Of a stretch of 6,594 bases of DNA, positions 1 through 5,112 are shown one piece after another. The position numbers and the translations under genes are program-made. The notes beneath the pieces were generated by a model. The model saw nothing but the letters and a program-made list of their open reading frames with translations, was not told the DNA's origin and ran no database searches. Source of the stretch: Chloroflexota bacterium (GTDB lineage Bacteria; Chloroflexota; Limnocylindria; Limnocylindrales; CSP1-4); the NCBI GenBank assembly GCA_021790375.1, contig JAJYEB010000110.1, positions 1 to 6,594 of the forward strand. The letters are read 5' to 3'. Within the stretch, counting starts at the first letter, position 1. Every line of letters begins with the position of its first letter.

Positions 1-1
1 T

Positions 2-397
2 GAGCGGCGGCTGCTCGCGACGGCAGGCGGCCTCGCGCTTGCGGTCGCCCTCGTCGCACCCGGCGTGGTGCTGCAGCTGGGCTGGGCGACCGCCACGCCG
101 TCGACGCTGCCCGCGGTCCAGGCACGAATCGCCACGCTCGTGCCGGCCGGGTCCGTGATCCAGGGCGACCTCGCCCCGGTGCTCGCCATGCAGGCACGCG
201 CGACCACCATCGTGTCGCGGCCCGCGACCAGCGTGAACCCCGGCGACCTGTACGAGACGCGCGGCGTGCGATGGGTGCTGACGGCGGGTCCGGCTCCCCA
301 GTGGGCGGCCCTCCACCCGGCAGCCTGGGCGGCACGGACCAGGGAGCTCTGCGTGTCCTGGAGCCCGGGCGAGACCTGCCTCTACCGGCTGCCCTGA
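2..397 (+). CDS. C-terminal part of a membrane glycosyltransferase-like protein (partial, 5' end outside window)
   Basis: The reading frame is open from the left window edge to a TGA at 395-397, giving the last 131 residues. It begins with a hydrophobic stretch (about residues 4-24 of the fragment, rich in Leu, Ala and Val) that looks like the last transmembrane helix. About 105 residues follow that would lie outside the membrane. The pattern 'PAGSVIQGDLAP', then 'SVNPGDLYETRGVRWVL' and a closing segment with two cysteines (ELCVSW, ETCLYRL) resembles the soluble tail of polytopic family-39/ArnT-like glycosyltransferases, which transfer sugars from lipid carriers on the outer face of the membrane. 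That assignment is inference from pattern memory, since the catalytic N-terminal loops are outside the window. The two cysteines could form a disulfide. Its stop lies inside the convergent methyltransferase gene. The alternative is an unrelated multi-pass membrane protein with an extracytoplasmic tail. Confidence 0.6.
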   Translation, partial: ERRLLATAGGLALAVALVAPGVVLQLGWATATPSTLPAVQARIATLVPAGSVIQGDLAPVLAMQARATTIVSRPATSVNPGDLYETRGVRWVLTAGPAPQWAALHPAAWAARTRELCVSWSPGETCLYRLP

Positions 398-1773
398 ACG
401 ACCAGCCGCGCGCGGGTCGGGGGAGGCCAGGTCCAGTCGATCGGGAGTGACGCGCCCGAGAGCGCCCGGCGCCGCCCGAGCTCCGTGGGCGCGAGCACCA
501 GCAGGCGATCGGTCCGGGTCGCCCGGCCCGCCTCGTCACCCCAGATCCTGGTGGACTTGCGATGCGCCGCGATCTGGTCGACGGCGATTCCGGCCAGCCG
601 GTACCCCTCCGGCCGGGCCGCCTCCTCCCACGCCCTGGACGCCAGGTCGATCTCGCACGGGAGTCGATGGCCGCCGTCCGACCCGACGTCGCCGAGCACG
701 AGCACGACGATGCCGTCGTCGCTCAGCACGTTCAGCAGATCCGCCAGCACCTCCCGGACGAACCGCAGCCATGCCTGCGGCCGGTGCACCTGGTCGAGCG
801 TGGCATCGATCCCCTCGGGCACCAGGCCGAGGAACCAGAGCCGGAGCCAGTTGAACGCGCCGTACCGGACCACGCGGAGGTACGGGGGGCTGGTGACCAC
901 CAGGCGCGCACGCGCCGGCAGGGAGCGCCCGCGGAGCGCGTCGCGCGTGCGGGTGCCCGCGTCCCGCGCGTCTCCCAGGAGCGCGAGCCCCCGCACCGGC
1001 GGAAGCGAGTCCCGGAGCAGCCGCCGGCTCTTGGTGCGGAGCGCCTCGAAGACGTCGCGCTCCTCCGGAACGAAGCCGCTGGCCGCCGCGTACCGGCGCA
1101 CGTACGAGGGCGGCAGGGCAAACGCGTTGGGCATCAGCGCCGACAGGAACGTGGTGCCGCGGCCGTGAAGGATCCCGGCGGTGGTGGCCGCCAGGAACCG
1201 GTCCGCCCGGCGCGCCGGGTCCAGCGCCGAGCGAAGGTACAGGAGCTGGTCGAGCGTTCGCGGGTGGAAGGCGACGGCCACCTCGGGCGGCTCGCCGGTC
1301 GCGCGGGAGCTGCTGTCGGCGGTTCGCGAGTGCCACCCGGTGCGCAGCTCGTCCAGGCGACCGAACAGTTCGCGGGGCTCGGGTGGGTCGACCTTGGCCT
1401 CGGTCAGCAGGTGGGCGAGCGGGTACAGGTCGTTCCCGACGCCCAGGCGCCCCTCGGCGCAGGCCTGCAGCGGCGTGGTGCCACGGCCGCTGAACGGGTC
1501 CAGCACGACGTCGCCCGGCCTCGTGTACCGGCCGATGAACGCGTGCGCGAGGCCGGCCGGGAAGGAGGCAAGGTAGCTGCACATGGGGTGGAACGAGTGG
1601 CCCCAGAGGCGCCGCTCGGCCTTCCACTCGAGGGCGATGGGGAAGGGCGGTGGATCGTCGGCGATCGAGGGAACCGGGCGGGGCGGCGCGGCCTGCCACG
1701 CGGGGCGATGTGCGGCCTCGGGACGCAGTGCGAGCGTCACTGGCAGGGCCTCGTCGGCGCCCACGCCGGGCAC
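382..1773 (-). CDS. SAM-dependent DNA methyltransferase, TSPPY type (probable cytosine-N4)
   Basis: A 463-residue protein with the hallmarks of amino-methylating DNA methyltransferases. Seen: 'HSFHPMCSYLASFP' at 59-72; SAM-binding motif I, DPFSGRGTT, at 92-100; an acidic residue at 115 (GVGNDLYPLA) suited to hold the SAM ribose; catalytic motif IV, TSPPY, at 294-298; and a hydrophobic strand plus GD at 354-362. By family knowledge, SPPY is typical of N4-cytosine enzymes, whereas DPPY or NPPY is typical of N6-adenine enzymes. Motif I precedes motif IV with about 190 residues between, which may hold target recognition. GTG at 1773 is the first possible start, because a TAG lies five codons upstream. 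It has no Shine-Dalgarno, but a -10-like TAGATT lies 9 bases before it (leaderless). A second GTG at 1740 has GAGG eight bases upstream and would give 452 residues. No endonuclease, specificity subunit or helicase adjoins it, so it looks solitary. Product confident, target base less so. Confidence 0.88.
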   Translation of the reverse strand: MPGVGADEALPVTLALRPEAAHRPAWQAAPPRPVPSIADDPPPFPIALEWKAERRLWGHSFHPMCSYLASFPAGLAHAFIGRYTRPGDVVLDPFSGRGTTPLQACAEGRLGVGNDLYPLAHLLTEAKVDPPEPRELFGRLDELRTGWHSRTADSSSRATGEPPEVAVAFHPRTLDQLLYLRSALDPARRADRFLAATTAGILHGRGTTFLSALMPNAFALPPSYVRRYAAASGFVPEERDVFEALRTKSRRLLRDSLPPVRGLALLGDARDAGTRTRDALRGRSLPARARLVVTSPPYLRVVRYGAFNWLRLWFLGLVPEGIDATLDQVHRPQAWLRFVREVLADLLNVLSDDGIVVLVLGDVGSDGGHRLPCEIDLASRAWEEAARPEGYRLAGIAVDQIAAHRKSTRIWGDEAGRATRTDRLLVLAPTELGRRRALSGASLPIDWTWPPPTRARLVVQGSR

Positions 1774-1782
1774 GGGTCCGGG

Positions 1783-1788
1783 AATCTA
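1783..1788 (-). promoter_or_regulatory. -10 element (TAGATT) of a likely leaderless promoter for the methyltransferase
   Basis: Read on the minus strand, TAGATT matches the TAnnnT form and ends exactly 9 bases before the GTG at 1773, so transcription would begin at or next to the start codon. No good -35 hexamer is seen at 16-19 bases. The same TAG is also the in-frame stop that caps the reading frame upstream. Confidence 0.4.
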
Positions 1789-1877
1789 GCACCCGGTTCA
1801 GCCACGTGGAGCGCCGATTCGACGGAAGCCCGGTGCCGGGCAGCGTGGCGGCCCACGGGAAGGCTCGCCGCGCACGG

Positions 1878-1883
1878 TACGAT
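1878..1883 (+). promoter_or_regulatory. -10 element (TACGAT) for the tRNA-Arg gene
   Basis: TACGAT fits TAnnnT and ends 8 bases before the first base of the tRNA, as expected if transcription starts close to the 5' end. No convincing -35 is visible. The rest of 1789-1877, between the divergent methyltransferase and this site, shows nothing recognisable. Confidence 0.4.
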
Positions 1884-1891
1884 TCGTCCCG

Positions 1892-1964
1892 GTCCCCGTA
1901 GCTCAGTGGACAGAGCAACCGCCTTCTAAGCGGTCGGTCGCAGGTTCGAATCCTTGCCGCTGGT
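1892..1964 (+). tRNA. tRNA-Arg (anticodon UCU), degenerate at its 3' end, possibly a pseudogene
   Basis: The 5' three quarters fold as a normal tRNA: acceptor 5' strand GTCCCCG (1892-1898), TA linker, D stem GCTC/GAGC (1901-1904, 1913-1916), anticodon stem ACCGC/GCGGT (1918-1922, 1930-1934) around loop CTTCTAA, so the anticodon is TCT (1925-1927), Arg for AGA. The five-base variable region and T stem 5' strand GCAGG with loop TTCGAAT (1945-1951) are also normal. The 3' side is not. The T stem should read CCTGC but reads CCTTGC, with an extra T. The following CGCTGGT pairs poorly with GTCCCCG: two mismatches and two G-U pairs, where CGGGGAC is expected. No CCA is encoded. It may be a decayed copy, a deletion or recombination product, or a weakly functional gene. 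The tRNA identity is clear, its function doubtful. Confidence 0.75.
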
Positions 1965-2007
1965 CCGAGTCCCGGCTCCCCCGACCCGTGTCCGATCCGT
2001 TGGCGAG

Positions 2008-2337
2008 CTAGTCGCGTGCCCCGCGGACGACGTCCCAGAGGGGAGAGCGCCGTCCTTCGGCCCACGTCTCGCAGCTGCGGATCGCCGCCGTGAGGGCGGC
2101 GACGGTGTCGCCGCGGAAGCAGGTTCGTGCACGCCCGACCGAGCGAGCGACGTGGGCATCCGACCCGCCGACGACCGCACACCCGCAGCGCGCCGCGAGC
2201 CGTTCGACGCGTCTGCGCCAGCCCGGCACCCACAGGGCCACCGGGTTCATCGTCTCGAGGTCGTCGGGCCGGGAGCGGGGATCGCCATCGGCCAGCTCAA
2301 GGAGCCGGCGGGCGGGTGCCGCGAGGTGCCGCGACAT
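2008..2337 (-). pseudogene. C-terminal remnant of a PHP-domain metal-dependent phosphoesterase
   Basis: The frame encodes 109 residues. The segment 'DDLETMNPVALWVPGW' (25-40), followed by 'RVERLAARCGCAVVGGSDAH' (43-62) and 'VGRARTCFRGDT' (67-78), matches the end of PHP-domain proteins, metal-dependent phosphoesterases related to DNA polymerase X and histidinol phosphatase domains. There the GSDAH histidine helps hold the metal cluster. These proteins usually run to more than 200 residues and start with an HxHxxxSDG-type motif that supplies other metal ligands. That whole N-terminal part is missing. Just two codons upstream of the ATG at 2337 is an in-frame TGA, and the CorA gene occupies the space beyond 2382, so the front has been lost rather than frameshifted nearby. 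No Shine-Dalgarno precedes the ATG. A short expressed protein is possible, but it could not form the full metal site. Confidence 0.65.
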
Positions 2338-2350
2338 GGATCACGCGCGC

Positions 2351-2369
2351 GGGCCTGCTGTCACGGCCC
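2351..2369 (-). terminator. Weak terminator-like hairpin downstream of the CorA gene
   Basis: GGGCC at 2351-2355 and GGCCC at 2365-2369 form a 5-bp stem with a 9-base loop, 12 bases after the CorA stop codon. There is no T tract, so it may only be a chance GC-rich hairpin or an mRNA 3' end stabiliser. Confidence 0.25.
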
Positions 2370-2381
2370 TCGGACGCAGCG

Positions 2382-3410
2382 TCAGATCCAGCTGATCCTG
2401 CGGAGGATTGCTACGGCGATGGAGGCGAACGCGACCGCCCCGATCGTGATCGCCCAGAAACCGAACCCTTCCTGCCCGGAAAGGGCCGGCGTGGCCTGGC
2501 TCATGCCGAAGAGCCCGCCGATGGCTCCGATCCCGGCCAGGACCACGGTGACCGCGGTGAGCCGCTTCATGATCGCCGAGAGGTTGTTGTTGATGGTCGA
2601 GAGGTAGACGTCGAGGGCGCCGGCCACCAGCTCGCGGAAGCTGTCGAACTCGTCGGTGAGCCGGATGAGATGGTCGTAGATGTCGCGGAAGTAGAAGACC
2701 TGGGCGTCGCCGATCAGCTCGAACTCGCGGCCGGTGAGTCGGCCGAAGATCTCGCGGGTCGGCGCGATGACGTGACGGATCCTGATCAGTTCGCGCTTGA
2801 GCCGGAAGACGTGCTGGAGCGTGGCCGGGGTGGCGTTGTCGATGATGTCGTCCTGGACTTCGTCGATCTCGTCGGCGAACTGGTCGAAGACCGGGAAGTA
2901 GCCATCGACGACTCCGTCGGCAAGCGCCCATAGCAGGAAGTCCGGCCCCCGGGCCAGGATCGTTCCGAAGCCCAGCTTGAGCTGGTGGACCGAGCGTGGG
3001 TCCCAGCCGGCGGGATGCGCGGAGAGGAGGAAGTGGTTGCCCAGCACGAAGTCGATCTCGTGGGTCTCGGTCTCCTCGGCACGCGTCAGCGCGAAGATCA
3101 CGATGTGGATGACGTCGTCGACGAGCTCGACCTTTGCCCGCTCGTTGCGCTCGATGATGTCCTCGGCGATGAGCGGGTGAAGCCCGATCAGGCTCCCGAT
3201 CGACTCGACGACGGCGGAGGAGGGATCGGTGAGGTCGATCCAGACCCGGGTCTCCTCGTCCGCGAGCAGGGCGTGCAGCTCTCCGGGGTCACGCGTCTCT
3301 GCCGTCGCTCCGCGACGCAGGGAAACGATGCGCAGCTCTCCGTCCTGCGGTCGAGGCCTGTTCGGATCCGCGGGGACGATGACGGATCGGGAGGCGGTCC
3401 CTGGTTCCAT
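2382..3410 (-). CDS. corA: CorA-family divalent metal (Mg2+/Co2+) channel with a variant GMS signature
   Basis: A 342-residue protein, normal for CorA, which forms inner-membrane pentamers that pass Mg2+ and other divalent ions. Seen in order: N-terminal cytoplasmic domain with 'WIDLTDPS' (57-64) and 'HPLIAEDIIERNERAKVE' (78-95); a long charged helical region (about 170-275) that would build the funnel stalk; 'INNNLSAIMKRLTA' (273-286); a first transmembrane helix (about 284-301); the signature loop at 302-304; a second helix (about 318-336); and a basic C-terminus, RRISWI. The signature, normally GMN, reads GMS (codons at 2499-2507). In studied CorA proteins the Asn of GMN sits at the pore mouth and its replacement abolishes Mg2+ transport, so activity or ion choice may differ. 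Start chosen at the ATG at 3410 because GGAG lies 6 bases upstream and family similarity begins soon after; the frame itself stays open upstream. Divergent from the PLP-enzyme gene. Confidence 0.92.
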   Translation of the reverse strand: MEPGTASRSVIVPADPNRPRPQDGELRIVSLRRGATAETRDPGELHALLADEETRVWIDLTDPSSAVVESIGSLIGLHPLIAEDIIERNERAKVELVDDVIHIVIFALTRAEETETHEIDFVLGNHFLLSAHPAGWDPRSVHQLKLGFGTILARGPDFLLWALADGVVDGYFPVFDQFADEIDEVQDDIIDNATPATLQHVFRLKRELIRIRHVIAPTREIFGRLTGREFELIGDAQVFYFRDIYDHLIRLTDEFDSFRELVAGALDVYLSTINNNLSAIMKRLTAVTVVLAGIGAIGGLFGMSQATPALSGQEGFGFWAITIGAVAFASIAVAILRRISWI

Positions 3411-3416
3411 CGGCGA

Positions 3417-3420
3417 CTCC
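3417..3420 (-). promoter_or_regulatory. Ribosome binding site deciding the CorA start
   Basis: On the minus strand GGAG lies 6 bases before the ATG at 3410. The frame is open for another 100 codons upstream, but none of that stretch resembles CorA, so this site fixes the start. Confidence 0.6.
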
Positions 3421-3657
3421 AAACGGCTGTGAGCACGACCATCGTCGCCGTGCCCATCCCGGGCCGGCTGGGTCGCCAACCGGGTGCCCGGAGTCTCCGC
3501 CGGGATGCGCCGCGGGCGCCAGAGTCGTTGGTCATGCACCCGCCGCGGGAAGTGCACGCGATCGCCACCCCACGCTTCTGGTACCGTCTGGGCGGCTGCC
3601 CTACGGATTCGGGTTCTCGCGACCGCGCGACATGCCTCACGCCCCGGGCGGCCAAGC

Positions 3658-3663
3658 GAGGGA
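3658..3663 (+). promoter_or_regulatory. Ribosome binding site selecting the GTG start at 3671
   Basis: GAGGGA lies 7 bases before GTG 3671. The in-frame ATG 13 codons upstream (3632) has no such site and would add residues not expected for the family. Confidence 0.65.
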
Positions 3664-3670
3664 CAGACCC

Positions 3671-4747
3671 GTGACGACCGACCTCGCGCACGCCCTGGAC
3701 CGACTGCCACGCGTGGCGCTGGCGACCCTGCCCACGCCGCTCCAGGAGGCGCGTCGCCTGCGCGACGCGCTCGGCGGCCCGGCGCGCTGCCCCCGGATCC
3801 TGCTGAAGCGCGACGACCTGACCGGGCTCGCCCTGGGCGGCAACAAGGCGCGCAAGCTCGAGTTCATCGTGGCCGACGCGCTGCAGGCGCAGGCGACCGT
3901 ACTCGTCACGACCGGCGGCGTGCAGTCCAACCACGCCCGCATGACGGCCGCTGCCGCGCGCATGGTCGGCCTGGGGGCGAGCCTCGTGCTGACCGCCGCG
4001 CCGGACGAGCGCGACGTCCAGGGGAACCTGCTGCTCGACCGGCTCTTCGGGGCCGAGGTTCACTTCATCGACGCGGCGAGTGACCCACTGCTCGCGACCG
4101 GCCCTGACGAAGCGGCGATGCTCGCGCTGGTGGAGGCCGAGCTGCGGGCCCGCGGCGAGCGTCCGTACGTCATCCCGATCGGCGGCTCCACACCCGTGGG
4201 TGCAGTCGGCTACGTGTCGGGCACGCTCGAGCTTCTCTCGCAGCTCGAGGCGGCGGACGAGCGGCCGAGCCGGCTGTACGTCGCCTGCGGCTCGCGGGGC
4301 ACCGTCGCCGGCCTCGTGCTCGGCGCACACCTCACTGGCGCCCCGTACCGCGTCCATGGGGTGGCCGTGAGCGGTGGCGATCCGGCCAAGACCGGGCGCG
4401 CCGTGGAGATCGCGAACCAGGCAGCGGCGCTCCTTGGAAGCTCGCTTCGGCTGACCCCGGGCGAGTTCGACACGGATCAGTCGCAGATCGGCGCCGGCTA
4501 CGGACGCTCCACCGCGGGCTGCCTCGAAGCGATCGAGCTGCTTGCCCGCAACGAGGGGATCCTGCTCGATCCGGTCTACACGGGGAAGGCGATGGCGGGT
4601 CTCGTCGCCGACATCCGCGCCGGCGCGATCGGCGCCGCGGAGACGGTGGTCTTCCTCCACACCGGCGGCGCGCCGGGGCTGTTCGCACACGCCGCGGAAC
4701 TCACGGCAGCAGCCGGCCAGCCGGCCGTCGGGCAGCCGGCCGGATAG
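3671..4747 (+). CDS. PLP-dependent enzyme of the D-cysteine desulfhydrase / ACC deaminase family
   Basis: A 358-residue protein, close to the family's usual 320-350 apart from its tail. Members are cytoplasmic PLP enzymes that break D-cysteine to pyruvate, H2S and ammonia, or deaminate 1-aminocyclopropane-1-carboxylate. Seen: 'LLKRDDLTGLALGGNKARKLEF' (44-65), with Lys59 as the expected PLP Schiff-base lysine; 'GGVQSNHARMTAAAA' (82-96), holding the active-site Ser-Asn-His; 'IPIGGSTPVGAVGYV' (168-182); a phosphate-loop-like 'CGSRGTVAG' (206-214); 'GAGYGRST' (274-281); 'LLDPVYTGKAMAGL' (298-311); and the closing 'FLHTGGAPGLFAH' (328-340). Sequence alone does not separate D-cysteine desulfhydrase from ACC deaminase or related lyases; the overall pattern favours the former. 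The GTG start is preferred for its GAGGGA site. The last 20 residues are Ala/Gly/Pro-rich and encoded partly by three repeats of an 8-base unit. Probably co-transcribed with the small membrane protein 26 bases downstream. Confidence 0.88.
   Translation: MTTDLAHALDRLPRVALATLPTPLQEARRLRDALGGPARCPRILLKRDDLTGLALGGNKARKLEFIVADALQAQATVLVTTGGVQSNHARMTAAAARMVGLGASLVLTAAPDERDVQGNLLLDRLFGAEVHFIDAASDPLLATGPDEAAMLALVEAELRARGERPYVIPIGGSTPVGAVGYVSGTLELLSQLEAADERPSRLYVACGSRGTVAGLVLGAHLTGAPYRVHGVAVSGGDPAKTGRAVEIANQAAALLGSSLRLTPGEFDTDQSQIGAGYGRSTAGCLEAIELLARNEGILLDPVYTGKAMAGLVADIRAGAIGAAETVVFLHTGGAPGLFAHAAELTAAAGQPAVGQPAG
4711..4741 (+). repeat. Three copies of AGCCGGCC at the 3' end of the PLP-enzyme gene
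   Basis: AGCCGGCC occurs at 4711-4718, 4719-4726 and 4734-4741, the first two in tandem. It encodes the GQP-rich tail. Each copy contains the self-complementary GCCGGC, so the mRNA can fold here. Likely a recent slippage expansion. Confidence 0.6.
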
Positions 4748-4762
4748 ACTGGCAGTCCCCGC

Positions 4763-4768
4763 AGGAGG
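4763..4768 (+). promoter_or_regulatory. Perfect Shine-Dalgarno (AGGAGG) before the small membrane protein gene
   Basis: AGGAGG, extended by a further G, ends 5 bases before the ATG at 4774. It is the best ribosome binding site in the window and strongly supports this short gene. Confidence 0.7.
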
Positions 4769-4773
4769 GCCCG

Positions 4774-5010
4774 ATGCGACTTTCCGGTGCGTCCGAACGA
4801 GTCCGACGGATCGCGATCGTCGTGGCGGCCGCCACTGGCGCCGCCCTGGTGCTCTGGCGACTGTGGCCGGGTCAGCCGGTGCCGCGAGTCCCCGGCCTGC
4901 CCCCGGATCATCCAGCCGGCGAGGCGCCCGCGGCCGACGAGCCGTCGGCGACCCGGGAAGGGTCCGCGTCCGACGAGCCGCCCCGGGCGAACGTCAGCCT
5001 GAGCCGCTGA
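4774..5010 (+). CDS. Small single-pass membrane protein of unknown function
   Basis: A 78-residue protein that I do not recognise. It has a basic N-terminus (MRLSGASERVRR), one hydrophobic segment at about 13-29 (IAIVVAAATGAALVLWRLW), and a hydrophilic tail rich in Pro, Ala, Glu and Asp (31-78). By the positive-inside rule the N-terminus would be cytoplasmic and the acidic, proline-rich tail outside. There is no lipobox cysteine and no A-x-A cleavage site, so it probably stays anchored. The perfect AGGAGG and a start 26 bases after the PLP-enzyme stop indicate translation from the same mRNA, although the two proteins need not act together. The tail looks disordered and shows no domain. Existence of the gene is well supported by the ribosome binding site and coding-type base use; function is unknown. 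Confidence 0.68.
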   Translation: MRLSGASERVRRIAIVVAAATGAALVLWRLWPGQPVPRVPGLPPDHPAGEAPAADEPSATREGSASDEPPRANVSLSR

Positions 5011-5035
5011 GCGAGTCGAGGCAAGCGGGCGCCGT

Positions 5036-5079
5036 GCGCGGCCCGTTTCGGGCGCGGCCCGTACGTTCGGGTCATACCC
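5036..5079 (+). repeat. 11-base direct repeat, hairpin and small palindrome before the unknown-protein gene
   Basis: GCGCGGCCCGT occurs at 5036-5046 and again at 5052-5062, a spacing of 16 bases. Inside it GCCCG/CGGGC (5041-5045, 5049-5053) can form a hairpin with a TTT loop. It is followed by the palindrome GGGTCATACCC (5069-5079). The hairpin could end the upstream operon; the repeat and palindrome could be operator sites. All are short and GC-rich, so chance is possible. Confidence 0.35.
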
Positions 5080-5097
5080 CGGCCGCGGGGGCGGGTC

Positions 5098-5103
5098 TAG
5101 CCT
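5098..5103 (+). promoter_or_regulatory. -10 element (TAGCCT) of a likely leaderless promoter
   Basis: TAGCCT fits TAnnnT and ends 9 bases before the ATG at 5113, which has no Shine-Dalgarno. The spacing equals that upstream of the methyltransferase GTG at 1773. No clear -35 is seen. Confidence 0.4.
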
Positions 5104-5112
5104 GCCGGCACG

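Larger units (their letters stand above)
3411..3670. other. Divergent intergenic region between corA and the PLP-enzyme gene
   Basis: These 260 bases must hold promoters for both directions, but no pair of hexamers stands out. On the plus strand TACCGT at 3582-3587 could be a -10 element, though its -35 region is poor. A short inverted repeat, GCGCC/GGCGC (3507-3511 and 3515-3519), is of a kind common by chance at this GC content. Open frames across the region are shadows with no recognisable protein. Confidence 0.4.

Noticed and set aside
1958..1980. A second T-arm-like sequence (GCTGG...CCGGC) just after the tRNA, possibly the end of another tRNA
   Set aside because: The loop would be 8 bases rather than 7, and the following bases do not pair with any acceptor 5' strand nearby.
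1926..2180. Minus-strand frame ending in a DSNLRPT-like peptide
   Set aside because: This peptide is the usual spurious translation of the antisense strand of a tRNA gene.
536..2233. Long open frame of 565 codons on the minus strand overlapping the methyltransferase, and other long frames at 562-1929 (+), 3188-4690 (-) and 4576-6519 (-)
   Set aside because: They are Arg/Pro/Gly/Ala-rich, match no family and lie over genes with clear motifs. High GC content makes stop codons rare in the alternative frames.
3632..3670. ATG at 3632 as start of the PLP enzyme
   Set aside because: It has no Shine-Dalgarno, whereas GTG 3671 has GAGGGA at 7 bases and family similarity begins shortly after it.
3411..3710. 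N-terminal extension of CorA through the open frame upstream of 3410
   Set aside because: The extra 100 residues resemble nothing in CorA, and GGAG placed 6 bases before the ATG at 3410 gives a protein of normal length.
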